Shown piece after piece: positions 26,701-37,015 of a stretch of DNA of 64,000 bases. The position numbers and the translations under genes were made by a program. The notes below the pieces were generated by a model. The model saw only the letters and a program-made list of their open reading frames with translations, had not been told where the DNA came from and searched no databases. Numbering within the stretch: position 1 is the first letter of the stretch; each line of letters opens with the position of its first letter. The DNA comes from Owenia fusiformis (Eukaryota > Annelida > Polychaeta > Sabellida > Oweniidae). The stretch is taken from contig CAIIXF020000006.1 of the NCBI GenBank assembly GCA_903813345.2, positions 24,125,936 to 24,189,935 of the forward strand, given 5' to 3'.

Positions 26701-29700
26701 GAAAAATACTGTAAAAGCTACATTTTAGATTATTGAGATCAGCATCAAATCTCTAAGATCATTTGCATTTAAGGCAGAGGGTCATGTGGCAAATCAATAG
26801 GGATTCTAAGTAGACAATCGTAAATCATTTCCATGTACATCCTTTGCCATAAAATCAATGTTTATAAGCCTAGACAGAGGGAATAAAACTATTTCCAGAT
26901 TGTATCTAGTTTACGACAGTGAATACATCATATTGATTTTAAATACTTGCATTTGAGTGACAAAAAATGATTGATCATAAAAGATAATGTATTTGTATGA
27001 GAAAAATTTAACACATACTTCATTGATTTCTTTTGAAAATCAATAAATTCTTTTTCTATTCTTTTTATTCATTCAATAAACTCTCACTATTTTTCAGGAA
27101 AGAGGAGATTGTGTAATTTAAGAATCATACAAGGTGAACTTTTATCTGGACTTTTATTTTGTTTAGCCCCAAAAGCAGAGAACATGCCAAAAGTGAGGTA
27201 GACTTTAAATCGTGTAAATCTTGTAAAATTCTAGTATAATCAGCTACGCTGAATGTTAACCATTTGTAAAAGCATTATTACTCAATGGTTCAACATTTAA
27301 TACATTAAAACTAACAAGGAATTGATCAACCCCCCCCCCAGGTGCAATTGACTGGCCTTTCCATGTTTACCAGACAACAAAACAATCCAATACTAAGGAA
27401 TTCTGGGACTGCCAGTCTCATTTGTCTGAAATAAAAGTTTTGCAAAAACAAAAACAATTAGATTTTATTTTGGTCCAGGGCCTAAACTGCTAAAGGTCCT
27501 CTAAGGATAAAGTCCTTAGTCCACAAAGATATTAGTCCTTGCAAAAAGTTTCAACTACCACAAAACTTAATTGAAAATTCCTACAAATAAAGACATTTTG
27601 AATGGTGGCAGACTGTTTTCCAAGCATTTGTCCTTTGATTTCCTTCTTCACTTTCACTCAAGATATAAAGAAAAAATTAATTAATTAACAGCTCTTCAAA
27701 GGATACCTCAGTCATGACCTGACCTTTACATGTGCATCATTTGACTTGTTGACTTGAATATATATATAACTTTGCAGTTATATTTCCCTTGAACCTTGTT
27801 TACATACAGACAGAAGTTTTATTTTCTGAGGCCTTAGGCTTGGCTATATGGTATGAGCAAGGCCATCAAAAATCAGGGGGGTTAGTGTTATGCCTCGGTC
27901 ATGTTAACTCCGATTCATTGGCCGGCGCCCAGGTGATTGAGTATTTTGTTCAAAACTGAATACAGGCCAGCGCCTGGCCGATGTATCGGAGCAAATGTGA
28001 CCCAGCCATTATGTATGAAAGTTCCCCTCCCCCTCCCACAGAAATCTAACATGTGTTGGACACTCCTAAATTCCCAGCAATTTACCACTTTCACCATCTC
28101 TAGTTTATGTGTCAAAATACATGACTAGGAGCATATTAAAACTATATCCATGGGGGACTGTTTTTGGATTGGGTTCAGCCAATTTTCCGCTGTGTTTCAT
28201 TTCAGGGAGAAAACTGTTGGATATAATACAAGAATATGACAAAAATTTGGATTGATTTATATAATTTTAAGCAATGTCAATGACTTTAAATTCTAAATAG
28301 GGTATTTCAGTTCAAAAATAATGATAACAAAAACCTATTAAAGCATGTTTAAGTATTTCGCAATTTTCAAAAATAAATAACTAATCGATTTTCTTATAAT
28401 TACATTTCTGCTCAATAGATATGACGTTTATTGCATTGCAGGAGCTCTATTTACATTTTTACAGAAATATTAAAATACATTTTTATTAACATGAAATGCA
28501 TGGAAGACCAAAATACTGCTTTTTATAAGAAAAATATACAACTAAAATCAATCTTAAACATATAGACTCAATACATATATTAATTGTGATAAAACCTCAA
28601 CCATTTACACAAGTATATAATCAAATCATGAAGATATGTCCTTCAAGATCGGTCCTTCACTGCTTTCATAGCAGATCATGTAATACAATGAATTACTCTT
28701 GGTCCAAGGATGAGAAGATACACATTGCCATGTAAAAAAAATGTGCATTGTGATCTCTCCATTCTATTTCACTACTACACAGATGAGACAGATTAATTGT
28801 TTCATATTGGATTGGCAGGCCATACTTTTAATTTTTACGACAAAAATATGTGAAGGAAGTACTGGTCCACTTGAAAATATAAATTGTGATTACTTTTTCC
28901 GAGAAATTTATGTCCTGAAATAACATTATTACACTCAAATCTGATTTTTAATGCTTATTTAAATATTATTTGAGACCTTGGAATATCTCCATTTATTTAT
29001 TCATCTATTGCGCAACTAAAGTAACCTTAGACACCATCTTACAGACTCGAAAATATAACCCATACATGATTTTATGCACATATGTACTATTATTTGTCAA
29101 CGTGTATCTCAAAGTTATATATGTATATGTCCTTTATTGCTTAATTTTCCTTTGAGAATGTCAAAACATTTAGGACCTTGTCGGATTAAAGTATATTTAA
29201 AATGTTTTTAATCGTTCCTTTCCAAGACCTTGGTCCCAGTATGGTAGATTAAGCATGTTAATTTCATACATCAAGTCTATATCTTTTTTCTCCATTAGTC
29301 CTTTATAATGTAAGACATATATGGTAAATCTCAAATATTGCAAATTTTGACTGTCATCAATAGTCCCAAGTGCTTATAGTTACAAATTCGGACTCAACGT
29401 CTTAGAAGGCATGCCCTTTCAAAAGTTCGGAGCAGGTTGACAATAAGCACCAACGGATTGCTATGTGAGTATGACATGAAATGAATCTCCATGCATCCAG
29501 AGAAGTCAACATTTATAGTTCATATACAGGAGGCATGTGTATTGAGCAATGTTTGAATTTGCGTTTATTTCCATCAATTTGTGTTCGCTCATGGAAGGCA
29601 CATTTGATCGACACGAGGAGCAAATCCAGCGAACAACAAAACCATCAGAAGTAACACGTAGATCATGTACAGGATAAGCGCCATATTGTTCAAAGTTAGT

Positions 29701-32700
29701 TTTCTCCAAATCAACAAGTGTTTATAACAGATCCTAAATTTGAGCGATAGATTGTTGTGTTCATGGCAGACACGCTTGTTCAAATCGTGGTCCAAATCCT
29801 GCGAATAGAGCAATCACAACCAGTAGCAGATAAAACAGATACAGCACAAAAGCCATATTGGAAATGTTTGTGTTTGTGAAGTGAATTTCACAAAAATCCT
29901 TCCCTCATTTAATATTTGGACTGTACTGCTATAACATCTCTAGTCTCTCACCACAATCAGTAAACTTTTGACTTTGGTTGCACTTCTTATATAGATACTT
30001 ACGAAGACAATCCAATTAGCTCATTATCGACTTTAGTCTTTGTACAGTACGTGTGGCCTCCTTTCAATGATACAGGATGCAATATTCAGTTTTTTAATTT
30101 GAGGTAATCATTTACAGATATATGTATGCTATCTCTGTGAAAATATCCTGATTTATTACTTGAGCAGTTCAACCTTTATGCTTATAAGTCCCAGCTTCTA
30201 TTCTTGATAGTCTGGCTGATGAAAGTTCTCAATTTTGTAACCTTAGTCCATGCGTTCATGATTCTGCCACATGATCACAACACATATTAAAATTCTGACC
30301 AATCACGGCATTGCAAATCACATACTCTAAGGCCAAGTGAACTAGTTGTTAGCTTAATCAATGATTTAAGTGGCAATATTGGATTGCAATAAAAACAAGA
30401 AAACAAAGGATCAAATATTCTAGCCTAATCTGGGCTATAACCCAATATCTAGATTAAATAAAAATATGATCAGCAGCCCAGTCCATGGCTGTGAACTTTA
30501 CATAACAATGAATGAATAGCCACATAAGCTAAAAATAAGCTATTTTAATACGACCAATCTGTTATAAAGCACTTCACTGACAAGGGAGAAAATAAAGCCA
30601 ATAAATATTAAAAATATTAATTAGCTTGAAGTGACCAGGACAAGAGCAATTTAAATATTATTGCAAATTATCACTGGGCCTTGAGGACACGTACAGTTTT
30701 TAAAACAAATCAAATCAGATAGATTTACCTAATCAACTAAATAATGCGAATGGGAAATTCAGCAAGGGCTTTGAGAATGCGTGAAAATTCTGAACTTTGA
30801 TAAGCCACAAATAAGTAAACAAACAAGAGTAAACTGAACAACAAACACCAATTACATATATTCAATAGCACCTCACCAAAATCCGTCCCTATACAAATAA
30901 ACCAACATGTACTATTATAATCACATGTAAGAAAGGCAAACAATATTAATGGACGTTATTGCATCATCACAAATGGCAAAAAAATATTGCATCATGATGA
31001 ATGCAATATACTCTTGCATCATGCAGTGGTCAAGATGCAATTGAACACTGACCACTAACTGCAGGTATAATTGCTGATGCAATATATGAAAAGTTCACAA
31101 CATGTTTGTCTCCAACTGAGCCAGTGATGTAAGTAAGCCCCGCCCAATTCCTGCTAAAATATTGATCTCCCTCTTATATGAAAGTTTAATAAATAACTAG
31201 AATTACTGACACAGAATGTGACAAAATGTCACCATACGCAGCCCTGTCAACTTGGGAAGGCCTAACATGAGTGACTTACAAATGTTGAACTGTGCAGGAC
31301 ATGTATGGCTGCAATCCAACCAACAAATAAGTAACCTTTATCTTAATTTTGAGCTTTTTCTTTGCAGTTTGAAGCAGGGCTCTAAATTTGATTTCAAATC
31401 TATTTATACTACAAATTCAAAGTCCTCATAGGGACTTCTAATGTTCTTTTCACCAAGGATGAATCATTTTCTCCTCCAAATTCCTTGTTCCCAGCGTGAA
31501 TTCCCAAGGATGTGAGTGTTACCATTTTCACCACCAGGTAGCTGATTCAGGGTAAAAAACATTGCAGGGTATTACAAAGTTCCCTTAAACTTGAATATTC
31601 ACCAGTTTTAGTTCAATTTTCATATTACTGTTATATATTTGATAGATATACAAACTTATATATATCCAGTAAAAGAAAATATTATCTGTCCAATACAAGA
31701 AAAGATATCTCTCTTTTTATGATTTTATGACATGGGGTCAATGGGGAATCTCCCCGACCTATAGAACTTACATTTTCAAGGTTACCTATATTTTACAGGC
31801 GACCCAGGCGGGCGCTTTTATTTTTTTCATAGGGGTGGTAGGATCAAAAACACATTCCAAAATTATTTTATTGCATGATTATCTTTGAGATTCTGTTGTC
31901 GTGTAACTATATTGCTAACCACAATTGGAAAAAGTTCCCTACCCGAATTAAAAGTAACCAAATTGCCGTTGAAAATAAGAATATATTGCTAACCACAATT
32001 GGAAAAAGTTCCCTACCCAAATTAAAAGTAACCAAATTGTCGTTGAAAATAAGAATATATTGCTAACCACAATTGGAAAAAGTTCCCTACCCGAATTAAA
32101 AGTAACCAAATTGTCGTTGAAAATAAGAAATCGTGTTTACTGAAGCAAGGTTGGGATGTGTAATTGGGAGGAATCAGGGCAATCCGCGCGAGGTTCGTTT
32201 TTTCTTGCTCTTCACAAGATAGCACCCATTTGTTATCCCATCGAACGAAAATCGTTCAAAATCGGGACAAACTGAGCATGACATAAGTAAACTGAACAAT
32301 ATTGCAAAATATTACACAGGATTTAAAAGGCCGAAACTGTTTGGAAAGTTCCTAAATTTAGTGTAATTAAAATCTTGACCGGAAGTTAAAAATCCAGTGT
32401 CCTTGAGGTGTTACTCCGGTAAATACCACCTCCGGTTTTAATACTTTAAAAACAAAGCCATACCAACTTCAATGGTGTGTATAGTAGGTTTAAGTTTATC
32501 TACTATGGCCATTTGAGGTATGTATGTAAAGCCGAGGCCAAGTACTTTCTTAATGTGCCATTTTTAGAATAAAATCGCAAGAATATAGTCCCATAAATCG
32601 GAACTACTTTATTCGTTAATTTTCATCGGTGAAGCAGGGATTTTACTTAAAAATGAGTCCCTATGTTGGCGTAGTGATATTAAAAAATCGAGACGCAAAC

Positions 32701-35670
32701 CCTATGTTAAATATAGTTTCAAGATGAAGGTTATGTATAGGGGAACGCAGAAATATAGTCATGGTATGGGCTAATTTGTTCGAAAATGACGATATGTACC
32801 CCAGAACTTGAATTCTGTAATTTTGTTCAATTTTTTTCAATGATTTACAGGAGTGACACCTTGACCTGACCGGAAGATGACAACAACAAGATACGTCCAA
32901 CAAGATAATGCAGCAAACTCTTTGTCAAGATCTGCTTGGAGAAAAAAGTTGCCAAGCCCTGATACCCCGGCCTGATACCATCAGTAGTGTAAAGCACTGA
33001 ACGATACCATATACTTGTTTGTTTTGTTGTTGGTTAGGTAGCACGCCTGTGACGTCACAAACGATTGACAAGAATTTAAACCTTGCTTCAGTAAACTTGA
33101 TTTCTTATTTTCAAGGACAATTTGGATACTTTTAATTCGGGTAGGCCTAAGGCCCAATTATGTTAGCTTTTTTTGTTATGACAACATAATCTCAAAGATA
33201 GTCCATAAATCAATTTTGGAATGTGTTTTTGATCCTACCACCCCTATGAAAAAACAAAAGCGCCCACCTGGGTCGCCTGCTCGCTTGTAAAATACAGGTA
33301 ATCCATTTTCAAAGAAAACCAAATTTTCAAAGTTGATAAACACTTTTTAAAACAACATTTCCAGATGTAATTTTAATGTCGTAAATCAAGATCATTTCTA
33401 CTCGCATCTAGTGTATTAGATAGTAATATGAATTCATGACAAATATCACAATGATTCACTACTAATAACTATGTCTAAATGAGGTAAGTATTTATTCACT
33501 TATAAACAAAGTCTTATAAGTGATGGTTCCATATAAATGGATAGAGCTGTGCGACAATTGATTTCACGATAGTAGACACACTTTATACATTATAAACATA
33601 AGGAATTTATAAACCTGTGTTGTTAATGCAGTTGCAAAATCTCTCTATTGTCACACATATACTTATAAAGGATCCCGGGTAAAGGATCAAGAAAGAAATT
33701 ATATTTTCTATCATTTTGAAGTATGGATGAGATTGAAAATAATCTTCTGATCATTTTTATGCTTGAAAATGTCCACTTGACTGAAAAAAATAAATCTTGA
33801 TTGGCACAGATATAGTTGATGGTGATGTGAGAAAAATGTGTATAATAAAGTCATCCACTAATAGGAAAAAAGAATAGAATTGCTGCTGAAAAATTCAACA
33901 AATCTGCAAGATTTATTTTTTCACAAGAAAGTTTATTAATAAATCACTAAATGAATATGTGCATGGTGGTAAAATCTAAAAGGTTTTCTATGATTTATTC
34001 TTAACTGATATGCATCTAGGGTGTGAGATCTATTTAAAAAAGGTGAAACAATGTGCAAAAGTCAATATACTCAGTATCTGCTAGAAATCAAACAGTGGAG
34101 ATCTATAATATGACCTGTTATAAATACTAATAGATGACATTATCATCATAAAATCTCGTTCCTGGTTTTAATAAAAATTACTTGAAAATGTAAAAAATAA
34201 AATTATACACTGAATGGAGGGGGAGCAAAGTGAATGAAGGGGACTAATTCTAGACCTCCCCCCTTCCCCCTCCATTCACTGTAGTATTTTGATTATTTTT
34301 TCATAAAATCTTATAACTCATTTTTAAATTCATTTTGTGATGATTACTTCATCTACTCTCTGTTAAGCATTTAAAGAAGCAAGCAGTTGACTTAGAAAAA
34401 TGAGAGTTAGTCATGAATGTGACCCTCACGTGCCTGCTTGATCTGGTAGTTGACACTTCATAAATTAATACTGTAAGCAGGGGGGGGGATATGATAAGAT
34501 GACCTATCATATTAGCACGTTCGAAAACAAATTTTATAAACAAGCCTCAATTTGCCGTTGAAATGAATCTCCAAATGTTCTCTATAAGTATGGATCGAGT
34601 AACTTCAATAGTATTACCGTAGGTTTGAAATGATGATGTTGAACTGCTGTTAACGCCATTCCACCGATTTCAAATTTAACTCTGCGCATGCGCAGCACTG
34701 AGAGAGCACGTGCTCATGATTGTTCACGTGATCGAATCCTGCAATTTGATTGGAGATGATGCAAGAGATGATGTAATGGGGAATCCCCGAATACGATAGA
34801 ATATGAAAGAAGAAAGAAAGATTACACAGGTTTTCCCAAATCATCCACATTTCCGGAAATGATATTTGTGGCGTGTCAACAAAACAAGTCTTATACAAAA
34901 ATCATTGAAGATTTCCGCAATTTTGATGTTCATTTACAATGAGTCTAGAACAGAATATAGAAGGATAAGGAGTTACTAAAAAATTAGAAGACTGTAGCAG
35001 TTGAAGGCTTTAATCCCTCCTATTTGAGGCTTTTAAATGGGAAAATGGGTACTCTGATATAAATGAGTTGTTAAGTAATTTCTGTTCTTTTGACAGTTCA
35101 ATTTTCTTTGGAATTTTTGGTGAGGTAATAAGACCAAAACTAGCAATTCAAATTGTGATGTTGAAAAATGGCGTACAACTGATTTCAAATTTTATGATTA
35201 CGATAAGACCCGTTAAACATGCAGGAATCTTTGGACCAAGGCCAAGTCACAGTGGCCTTAGAAGATGGTAACATCAAGCAATTTAATTGTGAACTTTCTC
35301 ATGAAAAATAAATCTTGCAGATTTGTTGAATTTTCTAGCAGAAATCGGCTACTCCCTCCTCCATTCATTGTTTCTGATTACCAGGGATGAAAGTAAGCAG
35401 CTGATTTCAGTATTTGATTTACACAGAGCACAATTGCATTACTGGATGTATGGTTAGGGAAACTACATAAGCCATGAATCAGCCTTTGAAAGAGGTAAAT
35501 TCGGATCATTATCGCTTCTAATCGTTCTGACGTCATCGATCATTGACAATCTTGAAGAATCAAGAATAATTTTCAGTAAAAAAATACTCACCCCAGTTGA
35601 GATCATCCTTGGCGAATGGGTCGTCCTTGAAGTAATCATTGTCAGCCCGGGACAACAGGTCGACATTCAT
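14738..35670 (-). CDS. ATF6: ATF6-type ER-stress transcription factor, 14 exons
   Basis: Cyclic AMP-dependent transcription factor 6: an ER-membrane sensor that moves to the Golgi under stress and is cut by S1P and S2P to free a bZIP activator. Exons (minus strand, 5' to 3'): 35592-35670, 21340-21443, 20761-20866, 20492-20574, 18845-19208, 18307-18473, 18038-18115, 17624-17731, 17152-17252, 16607-16855, 16144-16362, 15594-15702, 15132-15219, 14738-14886. All junctions are GT-AG and agree in phase; the total is 667 aa. Visible: acidic N-terminus; KQEPLSPS motif; basic region [16 protein letters not shown] (about 313-328) and leucine zipper to 363; transmembrane helix 379-396 with the N392-x-x-P395 pair needed by S2P; S1P-like site RHLM at 426-429; lumenal cysteines C469 and C635 (human C467, C618); conserved FYVVSF and DHLLLPA blocks. 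ATF6 and ATF6B cannot be separated: an invertebrate would be expected to have one ancestor of both. The first exon is the least certain part. Confidence 0.95.
15872..16150 (-). repeat. Minisatellite, about 50-bp unit, made of splice-donor copies
   Basis: Four to five units of about 50 bp lie in the ATF6 intron directly after the donor of exon 16144-16362. On the minus strand each unit reads ATTCACACCAATGGG-GTAAAAGTAG. This matches the exon end and donor ATTCATACCAGTGGAGG-GTAAGTAGGG. The array therefore looks like an expansion of the exon-intron junction itself, leaving several GT decoy donors downstream of the real one. Confidence 0.8.
17371..17552. mobile_element. Tigger/pogo-like MITE
   Basis: About 180 bp with terminal inverted repeats TGCAGCAAAACCTG and CAGGTTTTATAGTGCA. 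The interior repeats CTGAACACYTTTC-type sequence. It lies in an ATF6 intron (between exons 17152-17252 and 17624-17731). Similar ends occur at 13792, 24671 and 61665. Confidence 0.5.
17829..17979 (+). mobile_element. MITE family A, copy 1
   Basis: Starts ACAAGACATTCACATGC, continues with TGTCACAACCTGCCATTT, carries the family landmark CCACAAAAAGTTGGAGAC and ends CCACTTGTGGTGACATAAT. The ends TGTCACCAC and GTGGTGACA are inverted repeats. It lies in an ATF6 intron. Other copies: 22165, 37551, 42465, 48338 (inverted) and 59583. Confidence 0.75.
19851..20384 (+). repeat. 162-bp tandem repeat, three copies plus a partial
   Basis: The landmark (A)TGGTTTGGCTG begins at 19851, 20013, 20175 and 20337 (the last as TGATTTGGCTG), an exact 162-bp spacing. 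Each unit contains CCAAAATGGCCACCTTAA and GTTCTTGACGTTGATATG. It lies in an ATF6 intron between exons 18845-19208 and 20492-20574. The units differ at only a few bases, suggesting recent amplification. Confidence 0.9.
22165..22290 (+). mobile_element. MITE family A, copy 2
   Basis: Begins ACAAGGCATTAACATG, has CACCTGCCATTTGTTACAGA and TCCACAAAAACTTGTAGAC, and ends CTTGTGGAGTGACATAAT. It lies between candidate first exon 22305-22347 and ATF6 exon 2. Confidence 0.75.
22305..22347 (-). other. Possible alternative ATF6 first exon (14 codons)
   Basis: ATG 22347 opens [14 protein letters not shown] and then a lone G before the donor GTTGGT, again phase 1 and compatible with the acceptor at 21443. 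It would give an ATF6 isoform with a different N-terminus from a promoter about 900 bp upstream of exon 2. Confidence 0.35.
24035..24041 (-). other. Possible alternative ATF6 first exon (2 codons)
   Basis: ATG-TCT-G followed by GTAAGTC, a strong donor. It ends in phase 1 with G exactly like the other two candidate first exons, so it would splice in frame to 21443. Only two codons support it, so chance is possible. Confidence 0.25.
24671..25660. mobile_element. Composite inverted-repeat element in ATF6 intron 1
   Basis: Outer arms have Tigger/pogo-like motifs (left: AGACCTGTCTTAGTGAACACC; right: GTGTTCACTACATACAGG then TTTTATTGTA). Inner arms of about 125 bp, 24783-24908 and 25487-25614, are near-perfect reverse complements running from CTACTATTTTTTTCAAGG to CACCTTTGTT. 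The sequence between the arms has a 60-codon frame (24920-25102 plus) with no recognised domain. No clear target duplication was seen, so this could be one long-armed foldback or two nested elements. Confidence 0.65.
25662..27887. other. ATF6 intron 1, no feature seen
   Basis: AT-rich single-copy-looking sequence. No frame above 60 codons and no repeat shared with the rest of the window was noticed. Confidence 0.5.
27888..28013. mobile_element. MITE family B, copy 1 (palindromic)
   Basis: About 125 bp whose arms contain CTCCGATTCATTGGCCGGCG and the inverse CGCCTGGCCGATGTATCGGAG. The same arms occur at 55043-55193. The element is palindromic with a short AT-rich centre. Confidence 0.7.
28014..29563. 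other. ATF6 intron 1, no feature seen
   Basis: About 1.5 kb of AT-rich DNA. Several short frames (up to 67 codons) lack any recognisable domain or conserved signal. Confidence 0.5.
29564..29569 (-). terminator. AATAAA after the second microprotein ORF
   Basis: On the minus strand AATAAA lies 20 bases beyond the stop codon at 29589. This fits a short 3' UTR for a compact transcript starting near 29960. Confidence 0.45.
29589..29684 (-). CDS. Single-span membrane microprotein, second ORF of a tandem pair
   Basis: ATG 29684 to TGA 29589, 31 aa. I do not recognise the family. The sequence is a hydrophobic segment of about 19 residues starting [12 protein letters not shown], then LFAGFAPR, then a short polar tail ending QMCLP. 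It aligns without gaps to the ORF at 29761-29856: 18 of 31 residues are identical, and nearly all the rest are conservative (I/V, L/F, D/E). About eleven codons differ only synonymously, which argues for selection on the protein. Both start codons share the context CAATATGGC. The 76-base gap between the ORFs has no splice signal I trust, so one dicistronic mRNA is the simplest reading. Known invertebrate parallels in form only are sarcolamban and tarsal-less; the sequence is not like sarcolamban, phospholamban or sarcolipin. Confidence 0.7.
   Translation of the reverse strand: MALILYMIYVLLLMVLLFAGFAPRVDQMCLP
29761..29856 (-). CDS. Single-span membrane microprotein, first ORF of a tandem pair
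   Basis: ATG 29856 to TGA 29761, 31 aa. Residues 2-18 are strongly hydrophobic ([18 protein letters not shown]), followed by AGFGPR and the tail FEQACLP. Orientation cannot be fixed; there is no charge before the helix and an Arg just after it, which favours the C-terminus staying cytosolic. A cysteine and the CLP end are shared with the second ORF. A TATA box lies 131 bases upstream. The gene lies on the same strand as ATF6 inside its proposed first intron, but has its own promoter-like and polyadenylation-like signals. No homolog is known to me, so the function is unknown. Confidence 0.72.
   Translation of the reverse strand: MAFVLYLFYLLLVVIALFAGFGPRFEQACLP
29987..29993 (-). promoter_or_regulatory. 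TATA box for the microprotein gene
   Basis: The minus strand reads CTATATAAGAAG. TATATAA is placed so that transcription would start around 29957-29963, giving a 5' UTR of about 100 bases before ATG 29856. It is a good consensus match, but AT-rich DNA makes chance matches common. Confidence 0.45.
29994..31504. other. ATF6 intron 1, no feature seen
   Basis: AT-rich sequence. A 68-codon minus-strand frame at 30737-30943 includes a hydrophobic run but has no start, promoter or paralog evidence and is not called. Confidence 0.45.
31790..33303. mobile_element. Mutator-like foldback element, 1.5 kb
   Basis: Long imperfect inverted arms: left from GGTTACCTATATTTTACAGG and right ending with the inverse of GATTACCTGTATTTTACA. 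Both arms share the GGGCGCTTTT and GTGGTAGGATCAAAAACACA blocks and a GTTTACTGAAGCAAGGTT block further in. It is flanked by a 9-bp direct repeat CATTTTCAA (31781-31789 and 33304-33312), typical of Mutator-like elements. It is inserted in MITE family C. No transposase frame is left, so it is non-autonomous. Confidence 0.8.
31911..32130 (+). repeat. 74-bp tandem repeat, three units
   Basis: ATTGCTAACCACAATTGGAA begins at 31911, 31985 and 32059. The units differ at single bases. They lie in the left arm of the foldback element; the right arm has only one counterpart, so the array arose after the arms formed. Confidence 0.9.
33878..35348. mobile_element. Inverted-repeat element, about 70-bp arms
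   Basis: 33878-33945 (AATTCAACAAATCTGCAAGA, then TTTATTTTTTCA) is the reverse complement of 35281-35348. The interior 1.3 kb includes a palindromic GGAGGGGGA/CCCCCTCC region at 34210-34275 and shows no coding sequence I recognise. End points are approximate and no target duplication was found. Confidence 0.55.
34683..34694. promoter_or_regulatory. NRF1-like palindrome TGCGCATGCGCA
   Basis: A perfect palindrome identical to 2315-2326, about 0.9 kb inside ATF6 intron 1. It sits beside GCACGTGC and TTCACGTGA E-box-type sites (about 34707-34732). It may be an intronic promoter or enhancer; no transcript start is assigned. Confidence 0.3.
35592..35670 (-). other. ATF6: Preferred ATF6 first coding exon
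   Basis: ATG 35670 opens 26 codons rich in Asp ([14 protein letters not shown]...) and ends in TGG-G followed by the donor GTGAGT. The phase-1 end joins the acceptor at 21443 in frame. With it the protein is 667 aa, close to human ATF6. Upstream, around 35755-35870 on the minus strand, lie GGAAGT (ETS-like) and GGGGCGG (Sp1-like) motifs suggestive of a promoter. Confidence 0.65.
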
Positions 35671-37015
35671 ACTTCTTCCTTTATCAATGAATACACCCTT
35701 TGGGTTGTTTTTTTATGATAAACATTCAAATCTTTAAAGAAATTCTTAAAAATATGTAACTTCCGCTTGTGGGTTACGGACTGAATAATTTATTGCAGGC
35801 CATGAACCGCCCCATATTTTATTAGTTTCGTTCGGAGTAATCCTGTTCCCGGGGGCACTAGTCATTGTATCCAACTTTGGAAGCAGATAACTGAAATTGT
35901 TTTATTACTAAGGACATTCGACACTTACTTTATGCTTAACTTCTTGAGGCTTGCTTTATTAATTGAAATCATGTGAATAAAGGAAGTAGAAAGATATGGC
36001 CATAATTATCATGCAAACATCTTCTTTTTTGAACCTCAAACCTTGAGTATCTTCGTGCCAATGTTATTTAACTGAGCAAAAGTTGTCTCATGAAATATAA
36101 ATGACTTGATTTCTCCAACATACATATACCATTAGAAAGGTAATGTCATCTTTGAGGATCTGGTCAGCTTATGTAGGTTCACTTGTCAAAACGTTCTCTT
36201 ATTAACCATTTCATTACCAGGGGCTTAATTCATGTAATTATCGTGTTAGTTCTAATAAATGCACATCCTGGACTCCTGGCTTTGTATTGGAATTGTGAAG
36301 AGTTTGTGGACACTCTGCATGTACCTAATTAATGTGATTTAGGACACTTAGTGGCATAGCAAGTTGGTATAGAGGGGTTGGGTTAAATGGTCCTATGTCT
36401 CTTACTATTATTTTAGCACGATATGAACTCAGTTTTTATTTGTATCTCTCAGACATCTTAGAGTTTTGACATACTAAATAAATGATGAATCCAACATGAC
36501 ACTAAGGTTAAATTATAGTTTATTTATTGCATCATTATGTTTGAGATTTTTATTTTATTAAATAATTTATGTACATCATTTTATACACATGTTTCTCGCA
36601 TAAAATCCTATACACAATAATAGGCAGAATATTATGTTTTATAAAATCCCTCATGATATACCCAGGCGTGGAGAAGGTGAAACAAATACCAAAATATACA
36701 GTGTGAAACATGCTGCATGAAATAATATACCTCATTTAGCATAAACTTGCCACGCCTATTTAATATATGCCTCATCTAATCTAAGATTCTGACTACAACC
36801 CTTTCTATCATCCCTGATATAAAACCAAGTTTCACATAATGATATATAAAACATTTAGTTACAATAAAATTACCACAAAAATACACCTCTGCTCATATAT
36901 GTATGGAACAAAATTATTACTCAAGAAATAAATAAATCAAAAGAACTTAAGCACACCAAGAGAGAAATTCCAAATACATGTACCAATATTCAAATACTAC
37001 CCATACAGGCGCGTA
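35671..37015. other. Upstream region of ATF6, probable promoter zone
   Basis: No coding sequence seen. The 200 bp next to ATF6 exon 1 hold ETS-like and GC-box-like motifs; beyond about 35900 the sequence is AT-rich and featureless by eye. Confidence 0.4.

Larger units (their letters stand above)
31505..33416 (+). mobile_element. MITE family C, copy 1, split by a later insertion
   Basis: The left part 31505-31789 (from GATGTGAGTGTTACC through CACCAGGTAGCTGATTC) and the right part 33304-33416 (ending CTACTCGCATCTAG) together match the reverse complement of 41546-41972. The intervening 31790-33303 is absent from that copy. Confidence 0.8.

Noticed and set aside
30737-30943. 68-codon minus frame with a hydrophobic run, near the microprotein gene
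   Set aside because: Does not start with a convincing ATG context and does not resemble the 31-residue pair. No paralogous or codon-level evidence supports it.
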